NCBI RefSeq assembly: GCF_014695725.1
Contig: NZ_JACJOU010000015.1
Span: 310,001 to 374,000 of the forward strand
Length of the DNA stretch: 64,000 nucleotides
Direction: 5' to 3'
Source of the DNA: Microcoleus sp. FACHB-672
Lineage (GTDB): Bacteria; Cyanobacteriota; Cyanobacteriia; Cyanobacteriales; Oscillatoriaceae
The first letter of the stretch is position 1, and each line of letters starts with the position of its first letter. Shown here piece after piece: positions 16,857-25,874 of this stretch. The position numbers and the translations under genes were made by a program. The notes under the pieces are model-generated. The model worked only from the letters and a program-made list of their open reading frames with translations, was not told where the DNA came from and ran no database searches.

Positions 16857-17828
16857 ATGCTTGCCTATGCTGGAAAGGAGATGGGCACAGGAATTGGCAT
16901 GGTTATCAATCAGAATCATCAGGATAAACCGATTAAAATCGCCGTAGTTGGGGACATTCATGATCAGTGGGAAGAGGCAGATAGACTCGCCCTGATGCAT
17001 TTAGGCGTTGATCTGGTGCTATTTGTGGGGGACTTTGGCAACGAGTCGGTGCCGGTGGTGCAGGAAATTGCATCCATTGATCTTCCCAAAGCAGCGATCA
17101 TGGGCAACCATGACGCATGGTACACGGCAACAGATTGGGGGCGCAGCAAGTGTCCCTACAACCGGCAAGAAGAAGACCGGGTGCAGCAACAGCTAGATTT
17201 ATTAGGGGAAGCCCATGTCGGTTACAGCAAGTTAGACTTTCCCAGTTTAGATTTAACCGTCGTGGGAAGTCGTCCGTTTAGCTGGGGTGGCCCACAGTGG
17301 AAATATAGCGACTTTTACCGGCGCTTTGATGTGGCCGGCTTTGAAGCATCCACCAATCGTATTGTCGCTGCCGCCAAGAGTTCGGCTTATAAAACCGTGA
17401 TTTTTCTCGGTCACAATGGCCCTACCGGCTTAGGTGATTTGCCGGAAGATCCCTGCGGCAAGGATTGGAACCCGATTGGCGGAGACTTTGGCGATCCAGA
17501 TTTCGAGGAAGCAATCGCGCAAACACAAGCGTTGGGTAAACAGGTGCCGTTTGTCACTTTTGGCCATATGCACCATAACTTACGCCACACACAGCAGCGA
17601 TTGCGTCGCAGTGTCCATGTCAGTTCTGAAGGCACCGTTTACTTGAATGCTGCCAGTGTGCCTCGCATTGCCTATACCGAGAACGAACGCCGACGTAACT
17701 TCTCGATTGTCTCCCTCAGTAACGGTGTGGTGTCCGAGATTACCTTAGTTTGGGTGTCTCAAGATTTCTCCATCGCCTCTGAACAAGTTCTTTTCCAAAG
17801 CAGCAGTACGGTGGGGATGCCGGCTTAA
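16857..17828 (+). CDS. Metallophosphoesterase (TIGR04168-like)
   Basis: Up to 323 residues. The calcineurin-like metal sites are all visible: VVGDIHDQW, LFVGDFGNES, IMGNHDAW, FLGHNGPTG and FGHMHHNLR. These hold two metal ions in the active site of phosphodiesterases and phosphatases. The internal arrangement resembles a cyanobacterial/plant subfamily; the substrate is unknown. Start is uncertain: ATGs at 16857, 16881 and 16899 are in frame. The last has an AGGAA six bases upstream and sits closest to the conserved domain, so the true protein may be about 309 residues. Confidence 0.85.
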   Translation: MLAYAGKEMGTGIGMVINQNHQDKPIKIAVVGDIHDQWEEADRLALMHLGVDLVLFVGDFGNESVPVVQEIASIDLPKAAIMGNHDAWYTATDWGRSKCPYNRQEEDRVQQQLDLLGEAHVGYSKLDFPSLDLTVVGSRPFSWGGPQWKYSDFYRRFDVAGFEASTNRIVAAAKSSAYKTVIFLGHNGPTGLGDLPEDPCGKDWNPIGGDFGDPDFEEAIAQTQALGKQVPFVTFGHMHHNLRHTQQRLRRSVHVSSEGTVYLNAASVPRIAYTENERRRNFSIVSLSNGVVSEITLVWVSQDFSIASEQVLFQSSSTVGMPA

Positions 17829-17907
17829 AGGATATTAAAGTGTTTGATTTACCCAGGAAGCTTAACAAATTGGGGCAGAGCCGGCTAATATTAAACTATG
17901 CCCACTT

Positions 17908-17992
17908 GGAGAGGTGGTAGAGTGGTCGATTGCGCTCGACTTGAAATCGAGTGAACCGAAAGGTTCCGTGGGTTCAAATCCCACCCTCTCCG
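17908..17992 (+). tRNA. tRNA-Ser (anticodon UGA)
   Basis: 85 nt. The acceptor arm GGAGAGG (17908-17914) pairs with CCTCTCC (17985-17991), with discriminator G at 17992. The anticodon arm CTCGA/TCGAG encloses loop CTTGAAA, giving anticodon TGA at 17942-17944, which reads UCA codons. A variable arm (GAACCGAAAGGTTC) and T arm GTGGG-TTCAAAT-CCCAC are present, as expected for a class II serine tRNA. The 3' CCA is not encoded. Confidence 0.97.
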
Positions 17993-18498
17993 TTTAATTC
18001 CCGGCACCCACACATTTCAATGCTGAAGAGGATTGAGAGGAAGATGGGGCGTGGAATCTATAGCTTCGTTAACTCGTTCGTTAAGCCCTGATTCCAAAGA
18101 TTAGGGCAAAACGTTTTATGACACAATATATATATTTTAATACTTAGTATATTTTTTGAGTTGAAATATTGAGGCTATCGTTACTTTTCATAGATATAAG
18201 CCAAGAAAGTGATGCACCTTGACTTTAAAGGACAAGTGTGAGAACTTTAATTAACTTACTATATCATCGCGGATCAGATAAGTTTTTAATATCGAGTGTT
18301 CACTAACTATCTGCGGATATTTCGCTTGTGGTGTAGGCTACTAAACAATTCTTTAAACCTTCGATTATTCTTCTCTAACTGAGCTGTGCCGATTGCAGCC
18401 AGTAGGCTATTCAATTCGCACTTATACAGCCTTCCGGGAAGAAATATAAGACAATTAAATATAAAACAACTCATTCACCTGTAGCCACGCTCCAGCTT
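17993..18498. other. AT-rich non-coding stretch between tRNA-Ser and the CHAT gene
   Basis: About 500 bp with no credible reading frame. It is clearly AT-rich (for example TATATATATTTTAATACTTA near 18126), unlike the flanking genes. I see no repeat of the tRNA 3' end, no integrase and no confident promoter. It marks the left edge of the accessory block. Confidence 0.6.
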
Positions 18499-20778
18499 AT
18501 GATTAGCTCCTCCAGGAAGAAAAAAACGATTCTGTTTTTGGCTGCTAACCCCAAAAATACGACTTATGTAAACTTACAAAAAGAGGCTCAGGAAATTGCC
18601 CAGGGGTTGGAACTCGCTAACAAGGGTGACAAGTTTCAATTAGAGCAACAGTGGGTAGTGACGCCACGAGATATGCAGCGAGCTGTAATCGATTGTAACC
18701 CAGAGATTGTCCATTTCTCTGGGCATGGTGCAGGAGAAGACGGTTTATCGCTGGAGGATGAGACGGGGCCGGCTAAACTGGTCAATGCAAAAGCGTTAGC
18801 CGCGTTGTTTGAACTGTTTATGGATCGGGTAGAATGCGTGGTACTCAACGCCTGCTATTCGGACGTGCAAGCAAATGCGATCGCGCGCCATATCCCCTAC
18901 GTGATTGGGATGAAGCAAGCAGTGGGAGATAATGCTGCCAGGGAATTCGCCGTAGGATTTTATGATGCACTGGCAGCCGGTGAATCTATCGAGTTTGCTT
19001 ATAAGTCAGGTTGCGTCAGCATCGCGATGGCCGGCATTCCGGAAGAACTCACTCCAGTTTTAAAGAAGAAATCAGAATTTTCTGACTTAGCGATAACAGA
19101 AGTCGCGATTGCTCCAGCTATTGACAATATAGTTGAGGAGCAGCCGGTTCCAGTTGGGAATCTGCAACCACTCGATTCACCTCCCGTTTCTATTTCAAAT
19201 TTAGATAATCCAGAAGGTTCTGTTAGTTTAGATTCACCCCTATATATTGACCGGCCTCCCATTGAATCGGATTGCTACCAAACGATTGTCAAACCAGGAG
19301 CTTTAATCCGAATCAAAGCCCCCCGGGAAATGGGAAAAACTTCCTTAGTGCAGAGAATATTATACGAGGCAAATAAACAGGGATATCAAACGGCTTATTT
19401 AAACTTCCAATCGGCTGATAGCAGTTTTCTCACCAATATTGATGATTTGTTGCAGTGGTTTTGTGGTGAAATTACCAATGAATTAAATTTAGAGGATAGG
19501 TTAGGAGAATATTGGAAAGGTGTTCTGGGCAGTAAAAATAAAAGCACAAAGTATTTCCAACGCTATCTCCTATTAAACAGTGATCAGCCTCTTGTTCTAG
19601 GGTTAGATGAAGTTGATCAGATTTTTCAGCATCCCGAAATAGCCACCGACTTCTTTGGGTTATTACGAGCTTGGCACGAGCGGGGAAAAAATGAGGCAAT
19701 TTGGAAAAAGCTGAGGTTAGTCATTTCTCACTCTCAAGAAGTTTATATTCCTCTCAATATTAATCAGTCGCCATTTAATGTGGGATTGCCCATAGAGTTA
19801 CCAGAACTCAATCAGAGACAGGTAACAGATTTAGTGAATCGACACCAATTAAATTTTTCAGAGCAAGAGATTTGTGATCTGATGGAAATGGTGGGTGGTC
19901 ATCCTTATTTAGTTCGAGTTGCTCTCTACCAAGTTGCCAGAGGGAGAATTACCTTAGAGCGCTTGCTAAAAGTTGCTCCTACTGAAGAAGGCCCTTACTA
20001 CGATCATTTACGCCGGCATTTAGTTAACTTGGAAACAGATGCAGAACTAGCAGCAACAAGTAGACAAGTGATTAACAGCGAAAAACCTGTAGAAATTAAT
20101 ACCCGACAGGCTTTTAAATTGCGAAGTATGGGGTTGATCAAATTTCAGGGGAATGCTGTAATGCCCTTGTGTGGTTTGTATCGTCAATATTTTCGACATC
20201 GCCTAGCCGCTCCTCAACCGAAAATGACTGCTGTGCAACAAACGAATAACCAATCAAGTTTGAACATAGAGAGTAATTTAGGAGCGATTATTTTCTCCGA
20301 TGTCGTTAATTCCACCGCTTTATCAGCTGCAAACCAAAAGCTGACACTAGAATTAGTGAATCGAGATTTCAGCATCATCCGAAGCATCTGTGATAAACAT
20401 CAAGGCAAAGTCCTTAAAGAAATGGGTGATGGTTTATTAATTTTCTTTCCAGAAAGTGCTGTAAAAGCAGTCGCCTGTGCGCTAGAAATACAACGAAATT
20501 TAGCCGAAGCTGCTAAAACCTTACCAGCAAGTCATGTCCTGCAACATCGGATTGGTATTCACTTGGGGGAAATCTTCTTTCTTAATAATGATATCAGGGG
20601 CACTGGTGTAAATCTAGCTGCTCGTTTAGAAGGGAAAGCAGAGCCAGGAGGAATCTGTATTTCTGAAACAGTTTATCAAGTCGTTAGAACCCACTCAGAT
20701 TTAAATGTGATTGACTTGGGCTTGCAAGAGTTAAAGGGAATTCCTGAACCTGTACGCCTGTACAAATTGATTCCTTAA
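18499..20778 (+). CDS. CHAT protease-like / AAA ATPase / class III nucleotide cyclase fusion
   Basis: 759 residues with three domains. (1) Residues about 8-180: CHAT (caspase-like) domain, opening KKTILFLAANPKNT, with the expected His76 in VHFSGHG and Cys119 in VVLNACYS. (2) Residues about 245-570: AAA-like P-loop domain, Walker A APREMGKTSL (Lys280), Walker B LVLGLDEVDQI (Asp370-Glu371). (3) Residues about 593-759: class III adenylate/guanylate cyclase domain, with metal aspartates Asp601 (IIFSDVVNST) and Asp644 (EMGDGLL), Lys640 at a substrate-specifying position and Asn705/Arg709 (GVNLAARLE). All three look intact. No membrane segment is seen. The WD40 gene starts 35 bp downstream and is probably co-transcribed. 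Function inferred: ATP-dependent signal protein coupling a peptidase to cyclic-nucleotide output, possibly in immunity or cell death. Which nucleotide is made cannot be told. Confidence 0.9.
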   Translation: MISSSRKKKTILFLAANPKNTTYVNLQKEAQEIAQGLELANKGDKFQLEQQWVVTPRDMQRAVIDCNPEIVHFSGHGAGEDGLSLEDETGPAKLVNAKALAALFELFMDRVECVVLNACYSDVQANAIARHIPYVIGMKQAVGDNAAREFAVGFYDALAAGESIEFAYKSGCVSIAMAGIPEELTPVLKKKSEFSDLAITEVAIAPAIDNIVEEQPVPVGNLQPLDSPPVSISNLDNPEGSVSLDSPLYIDRPPIESDCYQTIVKPGALIRIKAPREMGKTSLVQRILYEANKQGYQTAYLNFQSADSSFLTNIDDLLQWFCGEITNELNLEDRLGEYWKGVLGSKNKSTKYFQRYLLLNSDQPLVLGLDEVDQIFQHPEIATDFFGLLRAWHERGKNEAIWKKLRLVISHSQEVYIPLNINQSPFNVGLPIELPELNQRQVTDLVNRHQLNFSEQEICDLMEMVGGHPYLVRVALYQVARGRITLERLLKVAPTEEGPYYDHLRRHLVNLETDAELAATSRQVINSEKPVEINTRQAFKLRSMGLIKFQGNAVMPLCGLYRQYFRHRLAAPQPKMTAVQQTNNQSSLNIESNLGAIIFSDVVNSTALSAANQKLTLELVNRDFSIIRSICDKHQGKVLKEMGDGLLIFFPESAVKAVACALEIQRNLAEAAKTLPASHVLQHRIGIHLGEIFFLNNDIRGTGVNLAARLEGKAEPGGICISETVYQVVRTHSDLNVIDLGLQELKGIPEPVRLYKLIP

Positions 20779-20813
20779 TTCTCTAATTTTTCCCTATGAA
20801 TTAACAATGACCT

Positions 20814-23800
20814 ATGAAAGATGATCAATATCAAGTTGGAGGGAGCCTTCCTGCAAACGCCCCAACTTATGTCACGCGAAAGGCGGATGAAGAACTTTAT
20901 CAAGCTTTAAAAGCAGGAGAATTTTGCTATGTTCTCAATGCCAGACAAATGGGAAAATCATCCCTGCGAGTGCGGACAATGCAGCGGTTACAAGCAGAGG
21001 GAATCGCCTGTAGTAGCATTGATATCACAGAAATTGGCACCTCAGATATTACGCCAGAAGAGTGGTATGCAGGGGTGATCGATAGCATCATCAGCCGATT
21101 AAATTTGTATGACGTTTTTGATTTAGATGAATGGTGGGAGAAGAACAGCTTACTATCGAATGTTAAACGATTTAGTAAATTTATTGAAGAAGTATTACTC
21201 AAGAATCTTTCAGAAAATATAGTAATTTTTGTCGATGAATCAGACAGCTTACTCAGTTTAAGTTTTAAAATAGAAGATTTTTTTGCGGTGATTCGTGATT
21301 GCTATAATAATCGAGCGGATAAACCCGACTATCGGCGATTAACATTTACGATGTTAGGGGTAGCCACTCCATCAGATTTAATTCAAGACAAGCGACGCAC
21401 TCCTTTTAATATTGGTCGAGGGATAGAGTTAACGGGGTTTCAATTAACTGAAGCCCAACCTTTAGCAGTTGGGTTAGAAGCTCAAGCAGAAAAGTCTCAA
21501 CTCTTGCTAGAAGCGGTGTTATCTTGGACCGGCGGACAGCCATTTTTAACGCAAAGAGTTTGTAAATTACTGTTTAATTATGCCAACTCAGCATCCATGC
21601 AAAATCCCGCTGAGTGGGTAGAAACTTTAGTGCGAGAAAAGGTGATTGAGAATTGGGAAATGCAGGATGAACCAGAGCATTTAAAGACGATTCGAGATCG
21701 CATTTTACACAGCGAACAGCGTGCCAGTCGGTTATTGGGACTATATCAGCAAATTTTACAGCATAATGAAATAGCGACTGATGATAGTCCCGAACAAATG
21801 GAACTACGATTAACTGGTTTGGTGGTTAAGCAGTCTGGCAAACTTAAAGTTTATAACCGAATTTATCAATCAGTTTTTACGGCTGATTGGGTGGAAAAAC
21901 AATTAGCGAATCTCCGCCCTTATAGCGAAAGTTTTAAAGCTTGGATAGAGTCTGGTTGTAAAGATGAATCGCGGCTCTTGCGGGGTCAAGCCTTGCAAAA
22001 TGCCCAAACTTGGGCAAGTAGTAAAAGTTTGAGCGATTTGGATTATCAATTTTTAAGCCTTAGTCAAGAAATAGACAAGCGAACACTTCAAACAGAATTG
22101 GAAGCTCAGAAGAAAGCAAATCAAATTTTAGCGAAAGCTCGACAAAAAGCGAGCTTGATTAGTTGGCTTTCCTTGGGTGTATTTATTTTTTCTATAGCTG
22201 CGACGATGATAGTTAATAGCGAAATACTGAAAGCAACGGGCGTAAGATTAAAAACTGCATCTTCTAGAGAAAAACTTGTTTCTGGTCAAGGATTCACTGC
22301 GTTATTGGAAGCATTGCGGGCGGGACAACAACTCAAACAACTTAATAGATTACTCTGGGAAAAGGACGACACTCAAGCGGAAGTGTTAGATGCCTTGAAG
22401 CAAACGCTTTATGCTATCGGAGAACACAATACTTTGTCGGATCATCAGAGGGTTGTCTATAGCGTGAGTTGGAGTCCTGATGGTCAAACTTTAGCTTCTG
22501 CAAGTGATGACAAGACGGTGAAACTCTGGAGTAAACAAGGCGAACCCCTCAAAACTTTCAGCGGTCATCAAGCACCTGTCTATAGTGTGAGTTGGAGTCC
22601 CGATGGTCAAACTTTAGCTTCTGCAAGTGATGACAAGACGGTGAAACTCTGGAGTAAACAAGGCGAACCCCTCAAAACTCTTAGCAGTCATAAAGGATCT
22701 GTCGGGAGTGTGAGTTGGAGTCCCGATGGTCAAACTTTAGCAACTGCAAGTAATGACAAGACGGTGAAACTCTGGAGCAAACAAGGTGAACCCTTTAACA
22801 CTCTTAGCGGTCATAAAGGATCTGTCTATAGTGTGAGTTGGAGTCCCGATGGTCAAACTTTAGCTTCTGCAAGTGATGACAAGACGGTGAAACTGTGGAG
22901 TAAACAAGGCAAACACCTCAAAACTCTTAGCGCTCATCAGAAACCTGTCTGGAGTGTGAGTTGGAGTCCCGACGGTCAAACTCTAGCTTCTGCAAGTGGT
23001 GACAAAACGGTGAAACTGTGGAGTAAACAAGGCAAACTTCTTAACACTCTTAGCGCTCATCAAGCAGTTGTATTGAGCGTAAGTTGGAGTTCCGATGGTC
23101 AAACTCTAGCTTCTGCAAGTAATGACAAGACGGTGAAACTGTGGAGTAAACAAGGCACACTCCTCAACACTTTTAGCGGTCATCAAGCAGCTGTATTGAG
23201 CGTGAGTTGGAGTCCCGATGGTCAAACTCTGGCTTCTGCAAGTCGTGATAGCACAGTGAAACTCTGGCAGAAACAAGGCAGATTCCTGCAAACTCTTAGT
23301 GATCATCAGGAAGTTGTCTGGAGTGTGGATTGGAGTCCCGACGGTCAAACTCTAGCTTCTGCAAGTGAGGACAAGACGGTGAAACTGTGGAGTAAACAAG
23401 GCAAATTCTTGCAAACTCTTAGCGGTCATCAAAAACCTGTCTGGAGTGTGAGCTGGAGTCCCGATGGTCAAACTCTAGCTTCTGCAAGTGGTGACAAGAT
23501 GGTGAGATTGTGGAGTAAACAAGGCAAACACCTCAAAACTCTTAGCGGTCATCAAGGATCTGTCTCGGGTGTGAGTTGGAGTCGCGACGGTCAAACTCTA
23601 GCAACTGCAAGTGATGACAAAACTGTGAAACTGTGGAGTAAACAAGGCCAACTCCTCAATACTCTTAGCAGTCATCAAAAACCTGTCAGGAGTGTGAGTT
23701 GGAGCCGCGACGGTCAAACTCTGGCTTCTGCAAGTGAGGACAACACGGTGAAACTGTGGAGTAAACAAGGTACACTCCTCAACACTCTTAGCGGTCATCA

Positions 23801-24389
23801 AGAACCTGTTTGGAGCGTGAATTGGAGTCCCGATGGTCAAACTCTAGCTTCTGCAAGTCGTGACAAGACGGTGAAACTGTGGAGTAAACAAGGCCAACTC
23901 CTTCAAACTTTTAGCGGTCATCAAGGATCTGTCTGGAGTGTGAGTTGGAGTCGCGACGGTCAAACTCTGGCTAGTGCTAGTGGTGACAAGACGGTGAAAC
24001 TGTGGAGTAAACAAGGCAAATTCCTGCAAACTCTTAGTGGTCATCAGAATTCTGTTTGGAGTGTGAGTTGGAGTCCCGACGGTCAAACTCTGGCTTCTGA
24101 AAGTGGTGACAAGACGGTGAAACTGTGGAGTAAACAAGGCCAACTCCTGCAAACTCTTAGCGATCATGAGAGTTTTGTCTTGTCTGCCTATAGTATGAGT
24201 TGGAGTCCCGACAGTCAAACTCTGGCAACTAGAGGTACTGACAATACCGTGAAACTGTGGAGAGTCGATAATAACTTAGAAAGCATTATGTCAGAAGGCT
24301 GCAATTGGATTAGCGATTATCTGAAAACCAATCGTAATGTCACAAAAGACGATAAACAGATGTGCGCCGGCTACCTCACCGACCAGTAG
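20814..24389 (+). CDS. STAND-like AAA ATPase with membrane segment and 15 WD40 repeats
   Basis: 1191 residues. Residues about 1-370 are an AAA-like domain of the same general type as in the upstream gene ([18 protein letters not shown]; Walker [11 protein letters not shown] with Lys48; Walker [11 protein letters not shown] with Asp141-Glu142). A coiled, Lys/Gln/Ala-rich stretch precedes a single hydrophobic segment at about 448-467. From His544 there are 14 WD40 units of exactly 41 residues, then a 15th divergent one with a short insertion, followed by a tail with two cysteines. Fifteen units could form two seven-bladed propellers plus one extra blade. Consensus: [33 protein letters not shown]. 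Blades are nearly identical except at a few repeated positions. Likely role by analogy with STAND/NLR proteins: ligand recognition by WD40 blades controlling an NTPase switch, with the adjacent CHAT-cyclase protein as partner. Confidence 0.92.
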   Translation: MKDDQYQVGGSLPANAPTYVTRKADEELYQALKAGEFCYVLNARQMGKSSLRVRTMQRLQAEGIACSSIDITEIGTSDITPEEWYAGVIDSIISRLNLYDVFDLDEWWEKNSLLSNVKRFSKFIEEVLLKNLSENIVIFVDESDSLLSLSFKIEDFFAVIRDCYNNRADKPDYRRLTFTMLGVATPSDLIQDKRRTPFNIGRGIELTGFQLTEAQPLAVGLEAQAEKSQLLLEAVLSWTGGQPFLTQRVCKLLFNYANSASMQNPAEWVETLVREKVIENWEMQDEPEHLKTIRDRILHSEQRASRLLGLYQQILQHNEIATDDSPEQMELRLTGLVVKQSGKLKVYNRIYQSVFTADWVEKQLANLRPYSESFKAWIESGCKDESRLLRGQALQNAQTWASSKSLSDLDYQFLSLSQEIDKRTLQTELEAQKKANQILAKARQKASLISWLSLGVFIFSIAATMIVNSEILKATGVRLKTASSREKLVSGQGFTALLEALRAGQQLKQLNRLLWEKDDTQAEVLDALKQTLYAIGEHNTLSDHQRVVYSVSWSPDGQTLASASDDKTVKLWSKQGEPLKTFSGHQAPVYSVSWSPDGQTLASASDDKTVKLWSKQGEPLKTLSSHKGSVGSVSWSPDGQTLATASNDKTVKLWSKQGEPFNTLSGHKGSVYSVSWSPDGQTLASASDDKTVKLWSKQGKHLKTLSAHQKPVWSVSWSPDGQTLASASGDKTVKLWSKQGKLLNTLSAHQAVVLSVSWSSDGQTLASASNDKTVKLWSKQGTLLNTFSGHQAAVLSVSWSPDGQTLASASRDSTVKLWQKQGRFLQTLSDHQEVVWSVDWSPDGQTLASASEDKTVKLWSKQGKFLQTLSGHQKPVWSVSWSPDGQTLASASGDKMVRLWSKQGKHLKTLSGHQGSVSGVSWSRDGQTLATASDDKTVKLWSKQGQLLNTLSSHQKPVRSVSWSRDGQTLASASEDNTVKLWSKQGTLLNTLSGHQEPVWSVNWSPDGQTLASASRDKTVKLWSKQGQLLQTFSGHQGSVWSVSWSRDGQTLASASGDKTVKLWSKQGKFLQTLSGHQNSVWSVSWSPDGQTLASESGDKTVKLWSKQGQLLQTLSDHESFVLSAYSMSWSPDSQTLATRGTDNTVKLWRVDNNLESIMSEGCNWISDYLKTNRNVTKDDKQMCAGYLTDQ
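22443..24290 (+). repeat. Fifteen tandem 123-bp repeats encoding WD40 blades
   Basis: Units start at 22443 and recur every 123 bp without an indel through the 15th at 24165, which carries a 3-codon insertion. Long stretches (for example the bases coding [11 protein letters not shown]) are identical or nearly so between units, whereas the codon in AS-x-D is GAT, AAT, GGT, CGT or GAG and the codon in V-x-S is TAT, GGG, TGG, TTG, TCG or AGG. Confidence 0.95.
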
Positions 24390-24437
24390 AAGGGGAAAAG
24401 AAAAAGTAGATTTCTTAAACTTTTCCCAATTCCTAAC

Positions 24438-24876
24438 TCAAACCCCACTCTTCTTCAAAATCATTTCCACCTTTTCCTTTGTCCATTCCTCACTCGAATC
24501 AGCCACAACCCTAATATTTCTCTGAGGTTTATCTTCATCCACAACCGCCGCCAGCAATTGTTCTAAAGCATTAGTTGGTGTTGGATTTCTAAATCCTTTC
24601 CAAGATTGGTCTAAGGCGGGTAACTCTAACAATTGAAAATTCCTTCCATCCACCGTTGCAAATACTTTAATGACATCAACCCCTTCGTAATAATTTTTGA
24701 GCAATTCGATGTCAACGTAAGTTTCTTTGTATTGTCCGGCTTCTACAACTTCGCTTATTTGCCCGTCGCAACCCCTCGTCAATTTTCCTGATTTCTTGAT
24801 CCAATCGTAAGGGAGCAGTATTTGTACGATTAGCAGCCAGAATCAAAATTGTTTTGACCGGCACGTTGTTACTCAT
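24438..24876 (-). pseudogene. Broken CHAT-type gene remnant
   Basis: Read on the minus strand from ATG at 24876, the first 42 residues (NNVPVKTILILAANRTNT, then APLRLDQEIRKIDEGLRRANKR) are a good match to the start of the CHAT gene at 18499 (KKTILFLAANPKNT ... EAQEIAQGLELANKGDK). After ANKR, at about 24751, similarity stops and the frame ends at a TGA near 24713. A second, different frame is open from 24782 to 24438 and codes DIELLKNYYEGVDVIKVFATVDGRNFQLLELPALDQ and KPQRNIRVVADSSEEWTKEKVEMILKKSG, which I do not recognise. The simplest reading is a gene that lost its CHAT core by deletion and frameshift. The downstream frame could alternatively be a small functional gene starting at TTG 24782. 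Confidence 0.6.
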
Positions 24877-24988
24877 CCGAGCACCACACTTTAAATTAGG
24901 CTGAGAATTTAGACAATATTAACCGACTTTCTCACCTTTGAAGCGCAACACAATGTCAGCCAGTGCTGGCATCGTACTCACCGGCAGC

Positions 24989-25684
24989 CTAAACCAAGTC
25001 GCCGGCACCCCCAAACCGATAGCCTCTGCCGTAGACTGTGTGAATTAGGGGAGTCTCACCGGCACCTTCAATTTTGCGTCGCAGCAGGCGAATTTGTGCG
25101 GCTAAGACATTACTGCTAGGTTTATCACCCTCAGCCCATAAATGCTGGTAAATTTGGGCATGAGTCAATAATTGACCGGGGTGACGCATGAAATACTCTA
25201 GCAACTGACTTTCTTTTTCAGACAGTTCAATCACGCGTCCCTGCCGGTAGGCTAACTGATTTTCTAGATCTAGTTCCAAATCCTCAACGCGCAACCGAGG
25301 TGCAACAAGTGTAGCTTCTTGGCCGGCAGATCGCCGCAATTGAGCACGAACCCGCGCTAATAATTCGCGTAGTTCAAAAGGTTTAACAAGATAATCATCC
25401 GCGCCGGCATCCAAACCTCGCACGCGGTCATCTAAAGTATCTTTAGCCGTCAGAAATAGCACAGGTGTGGTGTCGCCCTTGCGCCGCAACTGCTGGCAAA
25501 TTTCCAACCCCGACAGTTGCGGCAACATCCAATCGAGAATCAGCAAATCATAGCCTCCCTGAGATGCCAACTGAGTGCCGACAGCCCCATCACAGGCGAC
25601 ATCCACACTGTAACCCTCACGAGTCAGCAGCCGGCTCAAAGGATCAGTCAGTTCCACTTCATCATCAACCAAAAGAATTCGCAT
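24989..25684 (-). CDS. OmpR/PhoB-type response regulator (RppA-like)
   Basis: 231 residues on the minus strand. The receiver domain has acidic pocket Asp7-Asp8, phospho-acceptor Asp51 (LLILDWMLP), Thr79 and Lys101 (DDYLVKPFE). The winged-helix output domain ends with NVLAAQIRLLRRKIEGAGETPLIHTVYGRGYRF, which is classic OmpR type. The sequence resembles cyanobacterial regulators annotated as RppA, but I leave the symbol blank. No cognate kinase is adjacent: the nearest kinases in the window are several genes away. It stands between the CHAT remnant and the divergent hisG gene. Confidence 0.93.
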   Translation of the reverse strand: MRILLVDDEVELTDPLSRLLTREGYSVDVACDGAVGTQLASQGGYDLLILDWMLPQLSGLEICQQLRRKGDTTPVLFLTAKDTLDDRVRGLDAGADDYLVKPFELRELLARVRAQLRRSAGQEATLVAPRLRVEDLELDLENQLAYRQGRVIELSEKESQLLEYFMRHPGQLLTHAQIYQHLWAEGDKPSSNVLAAQIRLLRRKIEGAGETPLIHTVYGRGYRFGGAGDLV

Positions 25685-25874
25685 GATTTGGGCTTACTTC
25701 GTTGTACACTGCCACCCATTCGCGCCTAAGCTTCATACATAGCAATGGATTCGGGTTTAGTGTGTGCTATCGGATCTGCTTTGACATCACAAAGTAACGA
25801 AACGTCACACAACATCTGACAGGTCAGCTTTCAGCTACTATTTTGCTGGACGTTAACTGCAAAACCAACCCCCC

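Noticed and set aside
23106-24218. Long minus-strand open frames antisense to the WD40 repeats
   Set aside because: They mirror the repeat periodicity of the plus-strand gene and are low-complexity copies of one another, as expected of shadow frames.
22443-24290. Regular 123-bp direct repeats as a possible CRISPR array or mini-satellite
   Set aside because: The repeats are continuous coding sequence of one open frame with WD40 signatures in every unit; there are no spacers and no cas genes.
22443-24290. Variable codons as the product of a diversity-generating retroelement
   Set aside because: No reverse transcriptase or template repeat is present nearby, and changes are not confined to adenines; unit exchange plus selection explains them.
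17908-24900. tRNA-Ser as a proven integration site
   Set aside because: No integrase and no repeat of the tRNA 3' end were found in the window, so only the circumstantial reading is kept.
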